A stretch of 64,000 bases of DNA, taken from the NCBI GenBank assembly GCA_030386875.1, contig CM059576.1, positions 17,426,058 through 17,490,057 on the forward strand. The letters run 5' to 3'. Shown here one piece after another: positions 11,105 to 22,638 of the stretch. How positions within the stretch are numbered: the first letter of the stretch is position 1; each line of letters opens with the position of its first letter. A model generated the notes under the pieces. It was not told the DNA's origin, searched no databases, and saw nothing but the letters and a program-made list of their open reading frames with translations. A program made the translations under genes and the position numbers. The stretch comes from Morinoia aosen. Its lineage: Eukaryota; Arthropoda; Malacostraca; Amphipoda; Talitridae.

Positions 11105-12720
11105 TATATTACTGACAAGTGTCTTCTGAGTAGGTAAAGTAGTCACTGCCTACACTGAGAACCAAAGATATGTATCCACAGTTTTTTTTATTACTAAGTA
11201 AACACTCATTCAGTGAAATTATAATAGTTAATTCAATGACCATGCTTAAAATCCACAAAATGATATACATGTAGATAAAGTAGGCAAGATTTGCACACTG
11301 CCTCTTATTCTCTGTGTCTACACTATGCAGGGTAACAGTACAGAAAAGGTGTCATATTATTGCTCAACACTATTTTATATCTCGGCTATAATAGGCTAAA
11401 GTTGTTTTGCTTTCGTCACAAGGGACTGAAGTTTTCGGAACGTTTTGTTTACGAATAAAAGTCACTTTTAGAGTCTTTACGTGTAATTTGATACAATCTC
11501 TTATTCTCGTCTAACTTTTTACTTCATGTTTGACACTTTCTTATTTTAATAAGCACCCATGTTCTTCTCATTTCATGTTTTTTGGAGCGATTTGAACGTT
11601 TCCAGTAAGAAAATTTGTACTATCGCATAAATGCAACAACCATTGCAGCTGAGATAGGGCATTGCTTTCAGTCACATTATGTGTGTGACTATAAGTGAAG
11701 TTTTTGCTAGTGTGTGTTATTATTTTCATTGTAGCTCGTTTACATTGTATTTTAATTTTTCATGTCTCTCAATGCCAATATTGATTACCTTACAACATTT
11801 CCAAATCTTCCATAAGAAGAAGTAATTAATTATGTAATGCTGCAAAACGGATACTATTTCAGTGTTTAAAATTGTAAAAGCATAATATAAAATTCTCCAT
11901 TTCAGCGTATGCTTACTTAAAAACTGGGGAGAGATACGAAGATAAAAATTCAACATGATAATGATATAGTGAAATACAATATAACTCTGAAAGAACCAAA
12001 CAACATTCAAGAAATAACTTTAGAAAGGAGCAGAAATTGTTATTAATAATACATGTTAACTTGACCTAAAGACAAGGAAGCCATATCAATTTTGATAACA
12101 TAACCTGAGAACTAGAAGTCTTTATGTACCAGACCATAGCTTCAGGTTTTGGCAAAGACTACTCATTGGCAAGGAATCATAACATAAAGACTAAAAATAT
12201 TCATGATCACAACATAACTTTAAGTTTCTGCAAAGACTAGTCATTATCAATCAATGCATCATTAAGAGCGTACATAGTTACCACTTTTTACGTGAGTATA
12301 ATGTATTGCATCAGCTGAAATGTTCTACAAGTAACTTGCAACACATTTATTACTATTTGCTACTTCCTGTGTACTAATTGAATGGGAAATGAATGAAACA
12401 GAAATATACAGAACAAATTTTCAATGCTTCAAATTACTAATTCTTGCTTAAATAACTGCAAAATATTCATTATTACTCCAGTACAATTATATTTATTTCT
12501 TGTATTTATCATACATAGGAATGCAAACCCACAAAGACTAGACAACAATGACGGTATTAGGTGATAGGTATAAATACGCTGTTTCAAACTTAAAACAAAA
12601 TAATAAACAAATACATTGCGTATTTTTAGATTTTCAGCAAAGTATTCTAACTCTGTTTTGTTTACTTTCGGTTTTAAACAATTAATAATTTTTAGTAAAA
12701 ATTAGAATCGCAGACAGCAA
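11105..12720. other. AT-rich interior of the hAT element, no gene seen
   Basis: I see only short chance reading frames, scattered stops and poly-A/T runs. No domain, splice pattern or repeat boundary is recognisable. Confidence 0.6.
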
Positions 12721-12725
12721 AAAAT

Positions 12726-12905
12726 AGCGACTCCAACTTCGACTCCACCCCATCCGAATGAACGACTCCGACTCCGACTCCACCACACTCGGAAAAGCGA
12801 CTCCGACTCCGACTCCACCACACTTCAGAGAAGCGACTCCGACTCCACCCTAAAACATGCGACTCCGGCGACTCCGACTCCCGACTCCGACTCCGTCTCC
12901 GACTC
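12726..12905. repeat. GACTCC subterminal array (right end of hAT element)
   Basis: Runs of GACTCCGACTCC alternate with CACCACACT..GGAAAAGC spacers just inside the right terminus. It has the same hexamer as the left array but different spacers, in the same orientation on the plus strand. Confidence 0.84.
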
Positions 12906-13119
12906 CGCAACCCTGGTTATAAATAAGCTGAGAATACCTCAAAGCTTATTTCACTCAAGAAGTATTTATTTTAAATTCTTGAATATTTCATAGGGAAAAA
13001 ACCGTTCGGGTGCCTTTGCAGTTTGCAGCAAGTATTGGCGACTTATTACAACTATGGAAGACTTATCTAAAATGTTTTAGACTTTGTAGGGGTGTATCAG
13101 TTGGTAGGTATTGATAAAA

Positions 13120-13615
13120 AAAACAGGGTGTCATGTGCGTTCTGGTGCTCAGTGACTTTGAACGCCATTTTCTCCGGAAAACTTTTTGGATTTTGCTCTG
13201 AAGGTAAGGAAAAAATCTTTATTGCGCCGTGAAGATCCAAGGTAGTACTATAAAATTAAGATGTAGTTTTTTGATAAGAATTTTTCAAATCTTTATTGTA
13301 ATATCAGGAAGAAAATGTTTTAAAAATTTAAAATTTATTAAAACTTTTTCTGGAGAGATAGCAACAAACTAGATCTCAACTTTGTAGATACATATGTTCA
13401 TTGTAAATCTTGCAAAAAAACCTCTATAAACAATATTTCCTGAAAAATGGCGATTTATAGGAATTTTCCTTGGGGGCGGAGTAAATGAGTAAACCCCAAA
13501 AATTTTATGGCTATAAATGTCTATTCGAATGTTATAAACACCTTAAAGCTTATTTCACTCATGAGGTATTTTTTATAATATTTTTAAATATTTCATAGGG
13601 AAAAACCGTTCGATT
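13120..13615. repeat. Uninterrupted paralogue of the hAT target repeat
   Basis: It aligns along its length with 6340-6737 plus 12916-13010 and contains the single GTTATAAA site at 13531-13538. It therefore shows the pre-insertion arrangement for the 6.2-kb hAT element. It lies in direct orientation next to the filled copy, so the two look like an old tandem duplication. Confidence 0.78.
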
Positions 13616-14126
13616 TCCTCCAGCTATGTGGACCGGTGAAAAAATACCGTCAACATTACCTAACCTGTACTAAACTAACAAATCCTAACCTATCTAATCA
13701 TATCAACGCATGTAAAGGCCATCTTTTATGGGGGGTCCTGTGAGGCCCCTTTTCTCTCCCATGGTTACTTTTCATGTTTTTGTTGGAAAAGGACTCTTAG
13801 GTGGTAGACTATTCGGTCCTAAAATTTTATGGCGCTACGGACTATAGATCCCCCCAAGGGGACCAAAAGGAGACCAAAATCTTAAATTTTCGACCCCATA
13901 TAAAAAGAATACAAAAGAATAAAAGGAAAATTTTCGAATGTACTTTTGTTAGATATGTTCCAAGGACTGTCTTTTTTTGTTCTAGCATAAAAACTCAATG
14001 AGTTCTATTTTTTTGAAATAGCAATACCAATGGACTAAAAACCAATATGCCAAATTTTTTCAAAAACTAAGGCCTGAATCAAAAAACTATACGGAAGAAA
14101 TTGTGTTTCTTTTGAAAAGTTACATA

Positions 14127-14893
14127 CGAGGCCTGTCGAAAAAGTATCCGACCTTTGGCCAGAAAAAATACTTCAACAACCTGACGGGGTTGGGACCCTA
14201 ATCCCCTTCAAAGTAGGCTCCTTGTGCTTCCACACACTTAGCCAACCGATCCTTCCACTGCCGGAAACACCTCTGGAAATCTTCTTTTGGAATGGTGTTC
14301 AGCTCTGTCGTCGCGTTCCGCATTATCTCTTCTCTACTCTCAAAACGGGATCCTTTCAGTGGTGTCTTCAATTTTGGAAACAACCAGAAGTCGCAAGGAG
14401 CCAGGTCTGGAGAGTAGGGAGGTTGGCGAACGGTCGTAATTCCATGTTTGGCCAAGAAATTGCGGATCAAATGGGATGAATGTGCGGGCGCGTTGTCGTG
14501 ATGCAAGTGCCAGTTGTTCGCAGTCCACATGTCTGGTCTTTTGCGCCGAACTGCATCACGAAGTCGCCGGAGACACCCATAGCATCTTCCCCAAACACCT
14601 GCTGAATCTTACGAATTGTTTCAATTTGAGAATCACCAAGCTTTTGACAAAATTTGATGCAGTGTCTTTGCTCAATTCGTTCAGTCATCTTGCAAGAAAA
14701 CTAAATCCGACAAACACTTAGAACAGCACCTTACTTGGCGACCACCAGCCAGTGACTGGCCCAAGTGAATGCGGTGAAAAAAGTCAAGCATGCGCATTAA
14801 GATTCCTCCTTCCACCGTGCACAGTGGCGCCGCCTTAGAATCACTACTTTGCGCGGGAAAAATTAAGGTCGGATACTTTTTCGACAGGCCTCG
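14127..14893 (-). mobile_element. Mariner element, internally deleted, in the TTAA element
   Basis: Perfect-looking inverted ends CGAGGCCTGTCGAAAAAGTA and TACTTTTTCGACAGGCCTCG are bordered by TA (14125-14126, 14894-14895). The related copy at 43140-43190 reads straight through this point (AAGTTACACATGATAGCAAA), so it is an insertion into the TTAA element. At about 767 bp it is shorter than full mariners (about 1.3 kb), consistent with internal deletion. Confidence 0.9.
14198..14688 (-). pseudogene. Mariner DD34D transposase, deleted and frameshifted
   Basis: The start (14688 downward) reads MTERIEQRHCIKFCQKLGDS, a plausible mariner N-terminus. After a deletion and frame change, the C-terminal half (14530 to 14198) keeps HHDNAPAH and PPYSPDLAPCDFWLFPKLK. 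I count 34 residues between the aspartates of HDN and APCD, the DD34D spacing of mariners, and the product ends CVEAQGAYFEGD. The first catalytic aspartate region is missing, so this copy cannot encode a working enzyme. It sits inside matching terminal repeats. Confidence 0.88.
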
Positions 14894-15804
14894 TATTGTA
14901 GCCAAATTTCATAAGAATCAGAGGGAAAACAAAAAATTTCATTTTTATGAAATAAGCAAAAAAAATTTCTTCTTCATGGAAATTACATTTCACAGTGTGA
15001 ATATGAAGTTATGCATGGAGATTATCGAAATAAAAACGAAAACAGCATTCAATTACATAAATTTTCCATCATATTACACTTCAACAAAAAATATTGATAT
15101 TGGTAGAGATACTTACTTCCAAATTAATAGAAGTCATTGAGTTTTTATGCTAGGAAGAAAACAAAGACAGTTTTAGAATCCTTGGAACATTTCTAACAAA
15201 GTTATATTGCCACTTTTACCATTTTTACATTCTAATTTTTTTTATCGAAGTTCAAATCCAAAAATTTTGGTATATTTGATATATTGGTGAAGTATCGCAT
15301 ATATAAAAATAAAGAAAAATGCCAAAATCCCTGACTATATCTTTGTTAGAAGTGTTCCAAGGATTCCAAAACTGTCTTTGAATTTGTTCAAGCATACAAA
15401 CTCAATGACTTCTATTTTTTTGAAATAAGAAAAGAAAAAAGCTTCATTTCCAATAGAGATTGTACAATATTACAATCATTGGTTTTAAATATCCTAAAGT
15501 TAATACACTTAGATGATACACACACATGAGTCTTGTAATACCCGTGTCACTAGTCGAAAAGAAATGATTGAGGGCAATGTACTCCTAATCTTGCTTAATC
15601 TACATTTGATAATACATGTAATGATAATCATAAGAGAAAACACAATTTCATGGACGATGCATTTTTCACTGTGGGGTGAAAACACTTTTGACAGTTTACA
15701 TGTACATGACATAAAACTTCGCAATTATTGATGCCAGGAAATAATATATGAATCACCTGTTTCGGCCAATGTTCAAATGTGCATTTAAAGGACGCATGAA
15801 GAAC

Positions 15805-16170
15805 TCATATATATATATATATCATACATACATACACACAAACATATAGATATATATATGTACATAAGCATGAGGACCAAGAAGATTATAAGTTTTGTAT
15901 TTCTAATTCAACAATTTAAACATGACGGTCGTTAGTTAATAAGCATTTTATTTAAACAAAAAATGGATGATCGCACAACAAATGTATAGTTTTTACATGA
16001 ATGCTTTACAATAATAAAGAGATGACGAGTTAGGTAATGTTACAAGTTGAGAGTGCACAGAAAAAAGACCATTATCTCTGATAAAATGCTAGTTGTCAGT
16101 CTAGTACACAAATATGTGCACACATGCATGTAAATATATATACACACACACACACACATACCCACGCACA
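15805..16170. repeat. AT and CA microsatellite patches
   Basis: (AT)n at about 15809-15823 is followed by CATA/CACA runs, and (CA)n lies at about 16142-16158. They fall within the unrelated stretch that interrupts the TTAA element. Confidence 0.8.
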
Positions 16171-16719
16171 TACTTACACCAAACTCGTAAGCATACACAA
16201 ATGCATTTCTATGCATCGAGGTATAGGTATAAAAAAGACCCAAAAAACTAATTTTTCTAATTTTTCGGAAAAACTAAGGCCTAAATCAAAAAATTTTACA
16301 TGTTCAAATATGTTTTTTTTTGCAAAAATACATATACTGACGAAATTTCAGACCAATCGGATAAAAAAAAAATTTCCGAAGGACCCCCTCAATGTTACAC
16401 TGTGGTATTCAGTATCCATGATACCGCAAACTCCAACGATAGCACAACGGATACCAAAGAAATAAATATACATCCTATGTTTCTAATGAAGCAGACACCA
16501 AACAAATATAAAAAAATACATAAATATATATAAACATTTAACGGGTATTATTAGGTTATATTAACAAATCCAGTCATTTTTGGCAGGCCGTGCACACTAA
16601 GTTATGTATTATTATACACATGCATGCATACCAAACCAAATCTACAAATATATTCAACTGTCTATTTATCGGTACATATCTATACATCCAAATCTATTTA
16701 GATATCTATGCATTATATA

Positions 16720-17345
16720 CAGGTCGTTTCAGAACAACATGTACAAAATTGCACACCAAGGAGACAATTGTCAAATTAACATTTTTTGATGAACTTTTCT
16801 TAAAAAATTTGCGTTTTTGAGATATTTTATCAGTTGGATGCAATTGAATGATAAAATATTACTCGCAATATTTACTTTGAATTTATGTTACAAAATGAGT
16901 TTCCAATAAAATTAATTTTAACATTTCTTAAAAAAGTTTTGTCAAGAAAGTTTTAGAACGTTCCAGTTCATGCCACCAGGTTACTTCTTGTTTGTCTTGT
17001 TGGAACTGATCAGTTTCAAAGTAACCACGACGCCGGTAACATGAAGCGTTCAACTCGAATGTCAGATCTGTTGCATAATATCTGACAGTGTTTCATGATT
17101 AGATTTAAAAAGTGCACTGATGTAGGTGGAACAAGTTTCAAATCATTTTTGCATAGTACATTCAAAATAAATATTGCGAGGGATTAAAATTATATTACAT
17201 CCTTTAAACCAATAAATCATCCTTTAAACCAATTGACTATCTCAAAAACTCAATTTTTCGTAAAATTTAATAGGAGAAAAGGTGTTTATTTGGCCATTTT
17301 CTACTTGGTGTGCAATTTGTACTTCTTGTTCTGAAACATCCTGCA
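16720..17345. mobile_element. IS630/Tc1/mariner-type element, second copy
   Basis: The left end GTCGTTTCAGAACAACATGT with ACAAAATTGCACACCAAG and the right end TTGGTGTGCAATTTGTACTT with TTGTTCTGAAACATCCTG form long inverted repeats of the same type as 10487-11104. Inside, AAAGTGCACTGATGTAGGTG and AATAAATATTGCGAG match that copy. The transposase is too decayed to read beyond the C-terminal motif region. Confidence 0.78.
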
Positions 17346-17666
17346 TATAAATCTATTTTTATCTATCGCTATCTCATACATGCCTGCACATATATACATA
17401 CAAGCATAAATCCATATATGCCTGTACACAAAGATATTTAAACGTATGTATATTTATCCATACATATGAACGAATATATAGGGTAACTCAAAAAATGTAC
17501 TCTCAATTCAACTGTCGCTAACATCACAGCATGGCAGGATATCAACGTAGCTTGGAAGTGAGGAAGTTTGTCCTGAAATGAAATTGGAAGACCAAAAACG
17601 CAATTGTAAGCTGATAGACAATGGCGCGATATTCCTAATGACCTGTTTCGTGACGTTTGCAAATCC

Positions 17667-18981
17667 TAGAGATGTACCGATGTATCGGTATCAGTAGTAT
17701 CTATCTTATTACTGGTATCAGTAAAATACGGCCGATACTTTCCAATAATACGTATTTTATCATAAAAATGAAGGTCATGAATCATGAAAGTAAAAGTATA
17801 ATCAAATAAAGAGCTTATTCATACCTAGTGAATTAGTTAGCTAACTGTTGATTTACAGCGTTTAATCAGGCCCACTAACTGAATTTACTACTTTGAATTC
17901 CCGATGTCGCGGACGGTCAGTAAGTGAAAGCTGTGTAGCATGAATAGTTAAACACAGTAGCGACATAAAATTATTATAATTTTACAACTAAAACCTATAT
18001 AGTTTGACCAAATTTCCATTTCTTAAAGTATGTGGCAGGCTAACAAAAATTAAACCAATTAAATAAAGTTGAGGGTGAATTTAAAAGTTTATGTAAATTT
18101 AAATAGAAGTAGCGGAAAATTCTATTTTAATTTTGCTTGTAAATCGTCATATATTACGAAGCTAATAATTTTATTTTAATTTAGCCTGTAAATCGCCGTA
18201 CATTATGAATTTTGCATTTTTATCCAATTTTAACCCTTCACTGCATGGTGTGTCGAATATGACACAAACTGAATTTTGCTGTGTGTAGAAATAATTGATT
18301 GAAAAAAGTGCATTTCTGCAGTTTGTACCGCTAATGAGACATACTCTACAAAAAATAAAAGCTAATGAAACATGTTCGACACACCCCTCCAGCGGCAGAG
18401 TTAGTTTGAACTCCATTACAGACGAGTGAAGACAATGCTATTTTTCTATTTCCCAAAATAATTCATGCAGTGAAGGGTTAAGATGTTTTTGAACAATTCA
18501 CGAACAATCTTATAGTTGGTTGCGTGTTTGCGTTTTTTTTTGGTTTCGGGGCCTATCAAATTTTTAAAGGTTTTCTTTACGCCCATGTATGGATTTTGGT
18601 GCGAACAACACGAAAATGACAACCATTTTGTGGAGAAATTGTTTTGGTCCACTTTTGGAACCAGTTGCTATTATAGCTAGTCCACATTATGTTGCAATAC
18701 GATTATAAACACTTATCTACCGAGTGGATTTCATTTTTTTTCTCAACAATATAGTTAGCATAGCAATAGCAGTTTTATTAGTCCTAATCGTAAACGTTTA
18801 TGTCAATATTGTTACATCATTAAATTTATTGTAAATAATTTTATTATAACACCCATGGGAGGCTTATAATGGTTTTATTCTGAAAAAAATTGCAAAAGTA
18901 TAGGTATCAGTTGTAGTATCGGAATATCGGTCAAGAAATGGGTATCTGTATCGGCCAAAAAATTATATTATTACATCATTA
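17667..18981. mobile_element. hAT-type element nested in the mariner
   Basis: The ends TAGAGATGTA and TACATCATTA are imperfect inverted repeats followed internally by TATCGGTATC-type repeats on both sides, a common hAT subterminal pattern. The flanks are 8-bp direct repeats with one mismatch, GCAAATCC (17659-17666) and GCGAATCC (18982-18989). No transposase frame is seen in its 1.3 kb, so it is non-autonomous. Confidence 0.8.
18234..18477. mobile_element. piggyBac-type short TTAA element nested in the hAT
   Basis: Exact inverted ends CCCTTCACTGCATG and CATGCAGTGAAGGG are bordered by TTAA (18230-18233 and 18478-18481). TTAA target sites and CCC-starting termini are signatures of piggyBac elements. 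At 244 bp it is a non-coding derivative. Confidence 0.9.
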
Positions 18982-19190
18982 GCGAATCCCTTGGTAAGCG
19001 TTATCAGCGTTGTCTGGACATATATGGTCATCAACTTAAACATTTACATACATGATTCTTTAATTACTTGTATTCTGTATTCGAAGCTATTCTATTTTAC
19101 TCTTATGTTCTTGAATAATATTTTTCTCTTCATTCGAAAGTGAACACATTTTTCGAAACACCGATATACATACAACATATATATTAATGC

Positions 19191-19312
19191 ACAGGGTGTT
19201 GGGTAATTTGATGTACATATTTTAACCACAGATAGAGCTATAAAAATCACCAGTGTTTCTCATAGCTTTATCTCTGGTTAAACTATGTGCATTGAATTAC
19301 GTAAGACCCTTA
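19191..19312. mobile_element. Small inverted-repeat element (~120 bp)
   Basis: The left arm GGTGTTGGGTAATTTGATGT then TTTTAACCACAGATAGAGCTAT is complementary to the right arm ATAGCTTTATCTCTGGTTAA then GAATTACGTAAGACCC. The loop is about 20 bases. This suggests a MITE-like hairpin, but its family is not clear. Confidence 0.65.
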
Positions 19313-19639
19313 CAAATATGCATACACATATATATACATCTATAATAAACTGTTGCTTGTACCTCGTTTAGGTAAAACGACCTTGACACTTGATAAGTCA
19401 ATGAGGGTCGTAGTAATGATACATTATTAAATCAGCTTATTCTTTTAATTGGTCGAGGCTCCGGGAATCTCACATGTGTTATAATAAAGAGAAACAAATT
19501 AAACATTAGAATTTTAATTTTTTCTCTGTGAACGTCTCGTAATCCTATAATTCCATCATCAGTGCTGAAACGCAAAAAAGGTCAAGCTTGAAAATACAGA
19601 AGCCAATAAAATAGGCAAACAAACATCTATTAAAACTTC

Positions 19640-19880
19640 GCTGCTTTCTTGCCACCGTACCGCATCCTTATTCAATTGAGTGTTCACCAGTGATGAAAAC
19701 TGGGTTCTGTGTGAAACTCCCAAGCGTTTCAGACTTTGGTCGTCTTCTCAGGATGCTGTCCCTCACACCGCAAAATGGCCTATGCATCCATGCAAGATTA
19801 TGCTTCATGTCTGGTGGACAGGTCGTCAAGTGGTTCATTATGATCTGCTACCAACGGGCCAAACGGTCACTGTGTAATGG
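19640..19880 (+). pseudogene. Mariner transposase relic, N-side of catalytic core
   Basis: The frame reads VFTSDENWVLCETPKRFRL and CKIMLHVWWTGRQVVHYDLL. This matches the mariner block around the first catalytic aspartate (the .T.DE.W motif) and the VWW..G..H.ELL region. It ends in a stop after LPTGQTVT. The rest of the same type of enzyme resumes at about 21000, so one mariner was probably split by an insertion of roughly 1.1 kb. Confidence 0.8.
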
Positions 19881-20139
19881 GGCGATTCACCAGTCTCCTA
19901 AACCGTGTTTGCTAATGAGATGGTGCAATCTGCTTATTCCCCTAACCCCTATTTTTCTGTTCAGAACAGATGTATCAATGTAAAATAGTAAAGGAGAAAA
20001 TTTCTAAAGTGTAGTATTACAGTAGAGAGGCAAATTATTAAGAGCAGCATCAACCAGCAAGGGTAAGAGTAATAGGCACGTTAAAAGGGCAGAAATAAAA
20101 GAATGTTTGATTTATTGAAATATTTATTTGTAAATGATA

Positions 20140-20880
20140 TTGATATTTTGTTATGTGAGAGTGAGAAACTATGTACCTTATTGCCTGTGTTATAATTAGG
20201 AGTTATTATTTATTATGCGTGGCGGATTGGCAGGAAGACCTCCGGTCCAGATCTCCAAACTTCCAGGCCTCCAGATCTCCAGACCTCCAGGCCTCCAAAC
20301 CTCCGATTGGAGAGCGGAAGCAGAGGCCAACCGGGGTACTCCAGAGCCATCACCCAGAGCTCTGTGGTACCAGCCTCCACAGTGTGAGACCGAAGAACAG
20401 CCTACAACGGCTGATTCTTCCTCCGGCATCTCTTGCCGCTGCGGTACTCCACATGCTGCCGTTATACTTCAGCACTAACCACTGCTGCTGTACTCCGGCA
20501 TACCCTGCTGTTGCCGCACCCCGGCCTAATCTGTTGCTGCGGCGCCCCAGCCTACTCGGCTGCTGCCGTACTCCGGCATACCCTGCCGCTGCCGCACTCC
20601 GGTATCTGCCACTCTTGGGCTCCTACCGCTCTTGCGTTCCTACAGGCCAAGCCTTGGGTCGGCCATTATTGCTGGGTAGGAAATCATCTGGGGGTTGCTG
20701 CTGTGCTGGATTGTTCCTGGTATAGTCACCAACTGTGTTGTAATTGAAGGTATTCATTTGGAGGATTCATTGTAGGTAGGGAATTTATTACTGTCCACTC
20801 CCGGTTATTTTCCTATGTATATTTCTGTAATTGTTAATAGTGTATTAATAAACAAAAAAAGGAAAGAATTCTAAACCCAT
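20140..20880 (+). other. GC-rich insert, possible solo LTR
   Basis: A markedly GC-rich block (20215-20720) of degenerate CTGCTGC..TACTCCGGCATAC repeats lies between the two mariner relic halves. It begins near TGTTATGTGAGA and is followed by an AATAAA at about 20847. A solo LTR would fit this layout, but I could not define matching target duplications. Reading frames up to 184 codons here look like products of base composition. Confidence 0.35.
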
Positions 20881-20999
20881 TACTTGGGAGTGTCGGCTTA
20901 ATCATTCACCTTGAGACAAGATAGTAGTCATAGGTAGGTTAGGTCTCTCACAACCAATGTATATTAGTGCTATGGATCTAGGTCCCACATGTTGATGGT

Positions 21000-21405
21000 A
21001 GGAAGACTACCTGTCCCCCAACCTTTACTTGCAGCAATTGTAACGTGTGCCACAGGCATTGCGTCAGGAGCCAGCACTGCTGAATCGCAAAAGTGTTTAT
21101 CCTCCATGACAACGCCAGGCCACATGTCGCGCGAGTGGTCTGTGATACCAAAGAGTAACTGGGGTGGGAGATTTTGTGCCATCCACCTTATTCACCTGAC
21201 CTTGCACCATGAGATTACCACCTTTTCCACTCCCTGGGTAATCATCTTTGTGGGAAATTCTTCACCAATGAGGCAGACTTGCAACAAGCCCGAGGACTTC
21301 CTTGCATCTAACCACCGAGTTTTACCACAAGGGGGATGAACAGCTGCAGACACATTGGTAGAAGGTGCTGAATGCCGATGGCGATTACTTCAAAGACTTA
21401 ATATA
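21000..21405 (+). pseudogene. Mariner transposase relic, C-side of catalytic core
   Basis: Read with one frameshift and several stops, this contains PALLNRKSV, then FILHDNARPHVARVV, GWEILCHPPYSPDLAP, DYHLFHSLGNHLCGKFFTNE and KVLNADGDYFKD. These are the second and third catalytic regions and C-terminus of a mariner DD34D enzyme. They follow on from the 19640-19880 fragment in the right order and strand. Confidence 0.85.
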
Positions 21406-21409
21406 AGTT

Positions 21410-22265
21410 ACAGATACTGTGAAGCGTGTTCTTATTTTTTCTTTTAAAAACAGATAGGACTTTATCGGTTACCTGGTAAATTGTTGATGTTTGGTACTAG
21501 GAAAATAAGTCTGCATGCAGGAGTCGCACTTGAAGAAATACACTTTCACGGCAAGAAATAAACACATTCACTTTACAGGCACTCCTCCAGTCGCGCTTTC
21601 CTCCGTAAGAATGAACCTATTTTGAAATAATTTCTATGAAACACTAACATCAACTGAAGTAAAAATCTCTTGACCACAGATATGATTTTTCCTTTTTAGT
21701 TCCAAGTTCAACTAACCCAAACATGAAAGTTCCACATACATTGTCTGCGTTGCTACACTAGAGGCAAAGAAGAGGGACAGTATTTCTTATTTAGAAGTTT
21801 TTGGACGGAGTTACCAATGATAAATTTAGAATACTTTTTGTTAATCAATTCAATTAGATCAATAATTTCTGGCACAGAGGTAACGAGCCTATAGTGTGCA
21901 CCTTTACTTAAAAAATAAAATATGAACATGAAACAAATTATTGGCATGCTTGTCTTACCCCAATTCAGGCTGAGCCATTGAGTACAAGAACGGCAAGGAG
22001 CACTTCACCCACAGCCAGTTTTCAGCAGTCAGACCCACCACATGGACCTCGAGAGGCAGGGGCCAGGAACCAGCGGCGCTTCTAACAATCTTGCCATACG
22101 CCAACACATCTGATCAGATCACACATCTCAGTACTGGTTTGCCAAAAATGGTTCTAATTCTCATCTAATACAATAATCGAACGTTGAGAGAGAGTACTGA
22201 ATGACTTGTTGATGCCTTAACAACAAGGGAGCCACGATAAATGAAACATCGCAACTATCACTTCA
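21410..22265. other. Intergenic stretch, nothing recognised
   Basis: There is no domain, splice pattern or clear repeat. The stretch 21980-22100 is somewhat GC-richer but has only short frames. Confidence 0.5.
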
Positions 22266-22283
22266 ATATTCCAATTAGCCCTA

Positions 22284-22638
22284 GATTAGATTATTAGTTA
22301 GTTGAAGCCTCCCTATCCGCAACAAAGGCGATCCAAAGAGAGGAAGGAAGAAGGCACCATTTAGTTTAGAGTTAAGGGAACGTGGAATCTATGCAGAAAG
22401 GGCATAGAAACATAAGATGAGAAAGAAGTTCATGAAATAAGATGGAAGTTGAAGAAGAAAGTAGTAGGTACTGAAAAACAGGACAGCAGTGAACCAAAAA
22501 AAGATGGTCCGTAACAGAGCAAAATCCTATTCTACTTCAACAAAAATATAGCCTACCTAATTTTTAGCTCAGGCCCTCACATAGTCCCTCTGGGAGCACT
22601 AATTCCCATAGATACATTAGTTGTATCCTCCTGAGGAG
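22284..22638 (-). repeat. SINE-like element, copy 2
   Basis: This is near full length and is flanked by 13-bp direct repeats CCAATTAGCCCTA (22271-22283) and CCAATTGGCCCTA (22639-22651), with one mismatch. It carries the family landmarks AGAAAGGGCATAGAAACA (left-centre), GGTGCTGAAAAACAGGACAG-type sequence and the right terminus GTATCCTCCTGAGGAG. Confidence 0.88.

Larger units (their letters stand above)
6738..12915. mobile_element. hAT-type transposon, 6.2 kb, non-coding, with nested insertions
   Basis: The two ends form an exact 19-bp inverted repeat, CAGGGTTGCGGAGTCGGAG, flanked by an 8-bp target duplication GTTATAAA (6730-6737 and 12916-12923). Both are hallmarks of hAT elements, whose ends commonly start CAGGG. 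A related repeat at 13120-13615 keeps the unfilled site (GTTATAAA at 13531-13538). No transposase frame is visible inside. The interior has R1 repeats, a mariner-type element in a fold-back and a second mariner-type element. It is therefore a non-autonomous or badly decayed element enlarged by insertions. Confidence 0.85.
13731..16394. mobile_element. TTAA-class non-autonomous element, copy 1 (interrupted)
   Basis: The left end GGGGGTCCTGTGAGGCCCC and right end CGAAGGACCCCC are inverted. Long internal stretches match the better copy at 42743-45804: AGGTGGTAGACTATTCGGTC, AGATATGTTCCAAGGA, CAATACCAATGGACTAAAAA, ATTTCAGACCAATCGGATAA. The borders are decayed (right flank TCAA). A mariner (14127-14893) and an unrelated stretch at about 15440-16240 interrupt it. 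Confidence 0.78.
17477..19168 (+). mobile_element. Mariner-type element split by a hAT element
   Basis: The left end TATAGGGTAACTCAAAAAAT and right end ATTTTTCGAAACACCGATATA are inverted relatives with TA borders. The plus strand just inside the left end encodes MAGYQRSLEVRKFVLK, an IS630/mariner-type N-terminus, soon broken by stops. After the hAT insertion, LGKRYQRCLDIYGHQLKHL resembles the C-terminus of the same proteins. The middle of the transposase is missing. Confidence 0.76.

Noticed and set aside
20171-20747. 184- and 104-codon frames as genes
   Set aside because: They are cysteine/proline/leucine-rich and come from a GC-rich degenerate repeat, with overlapping frames on several registers and no domain.
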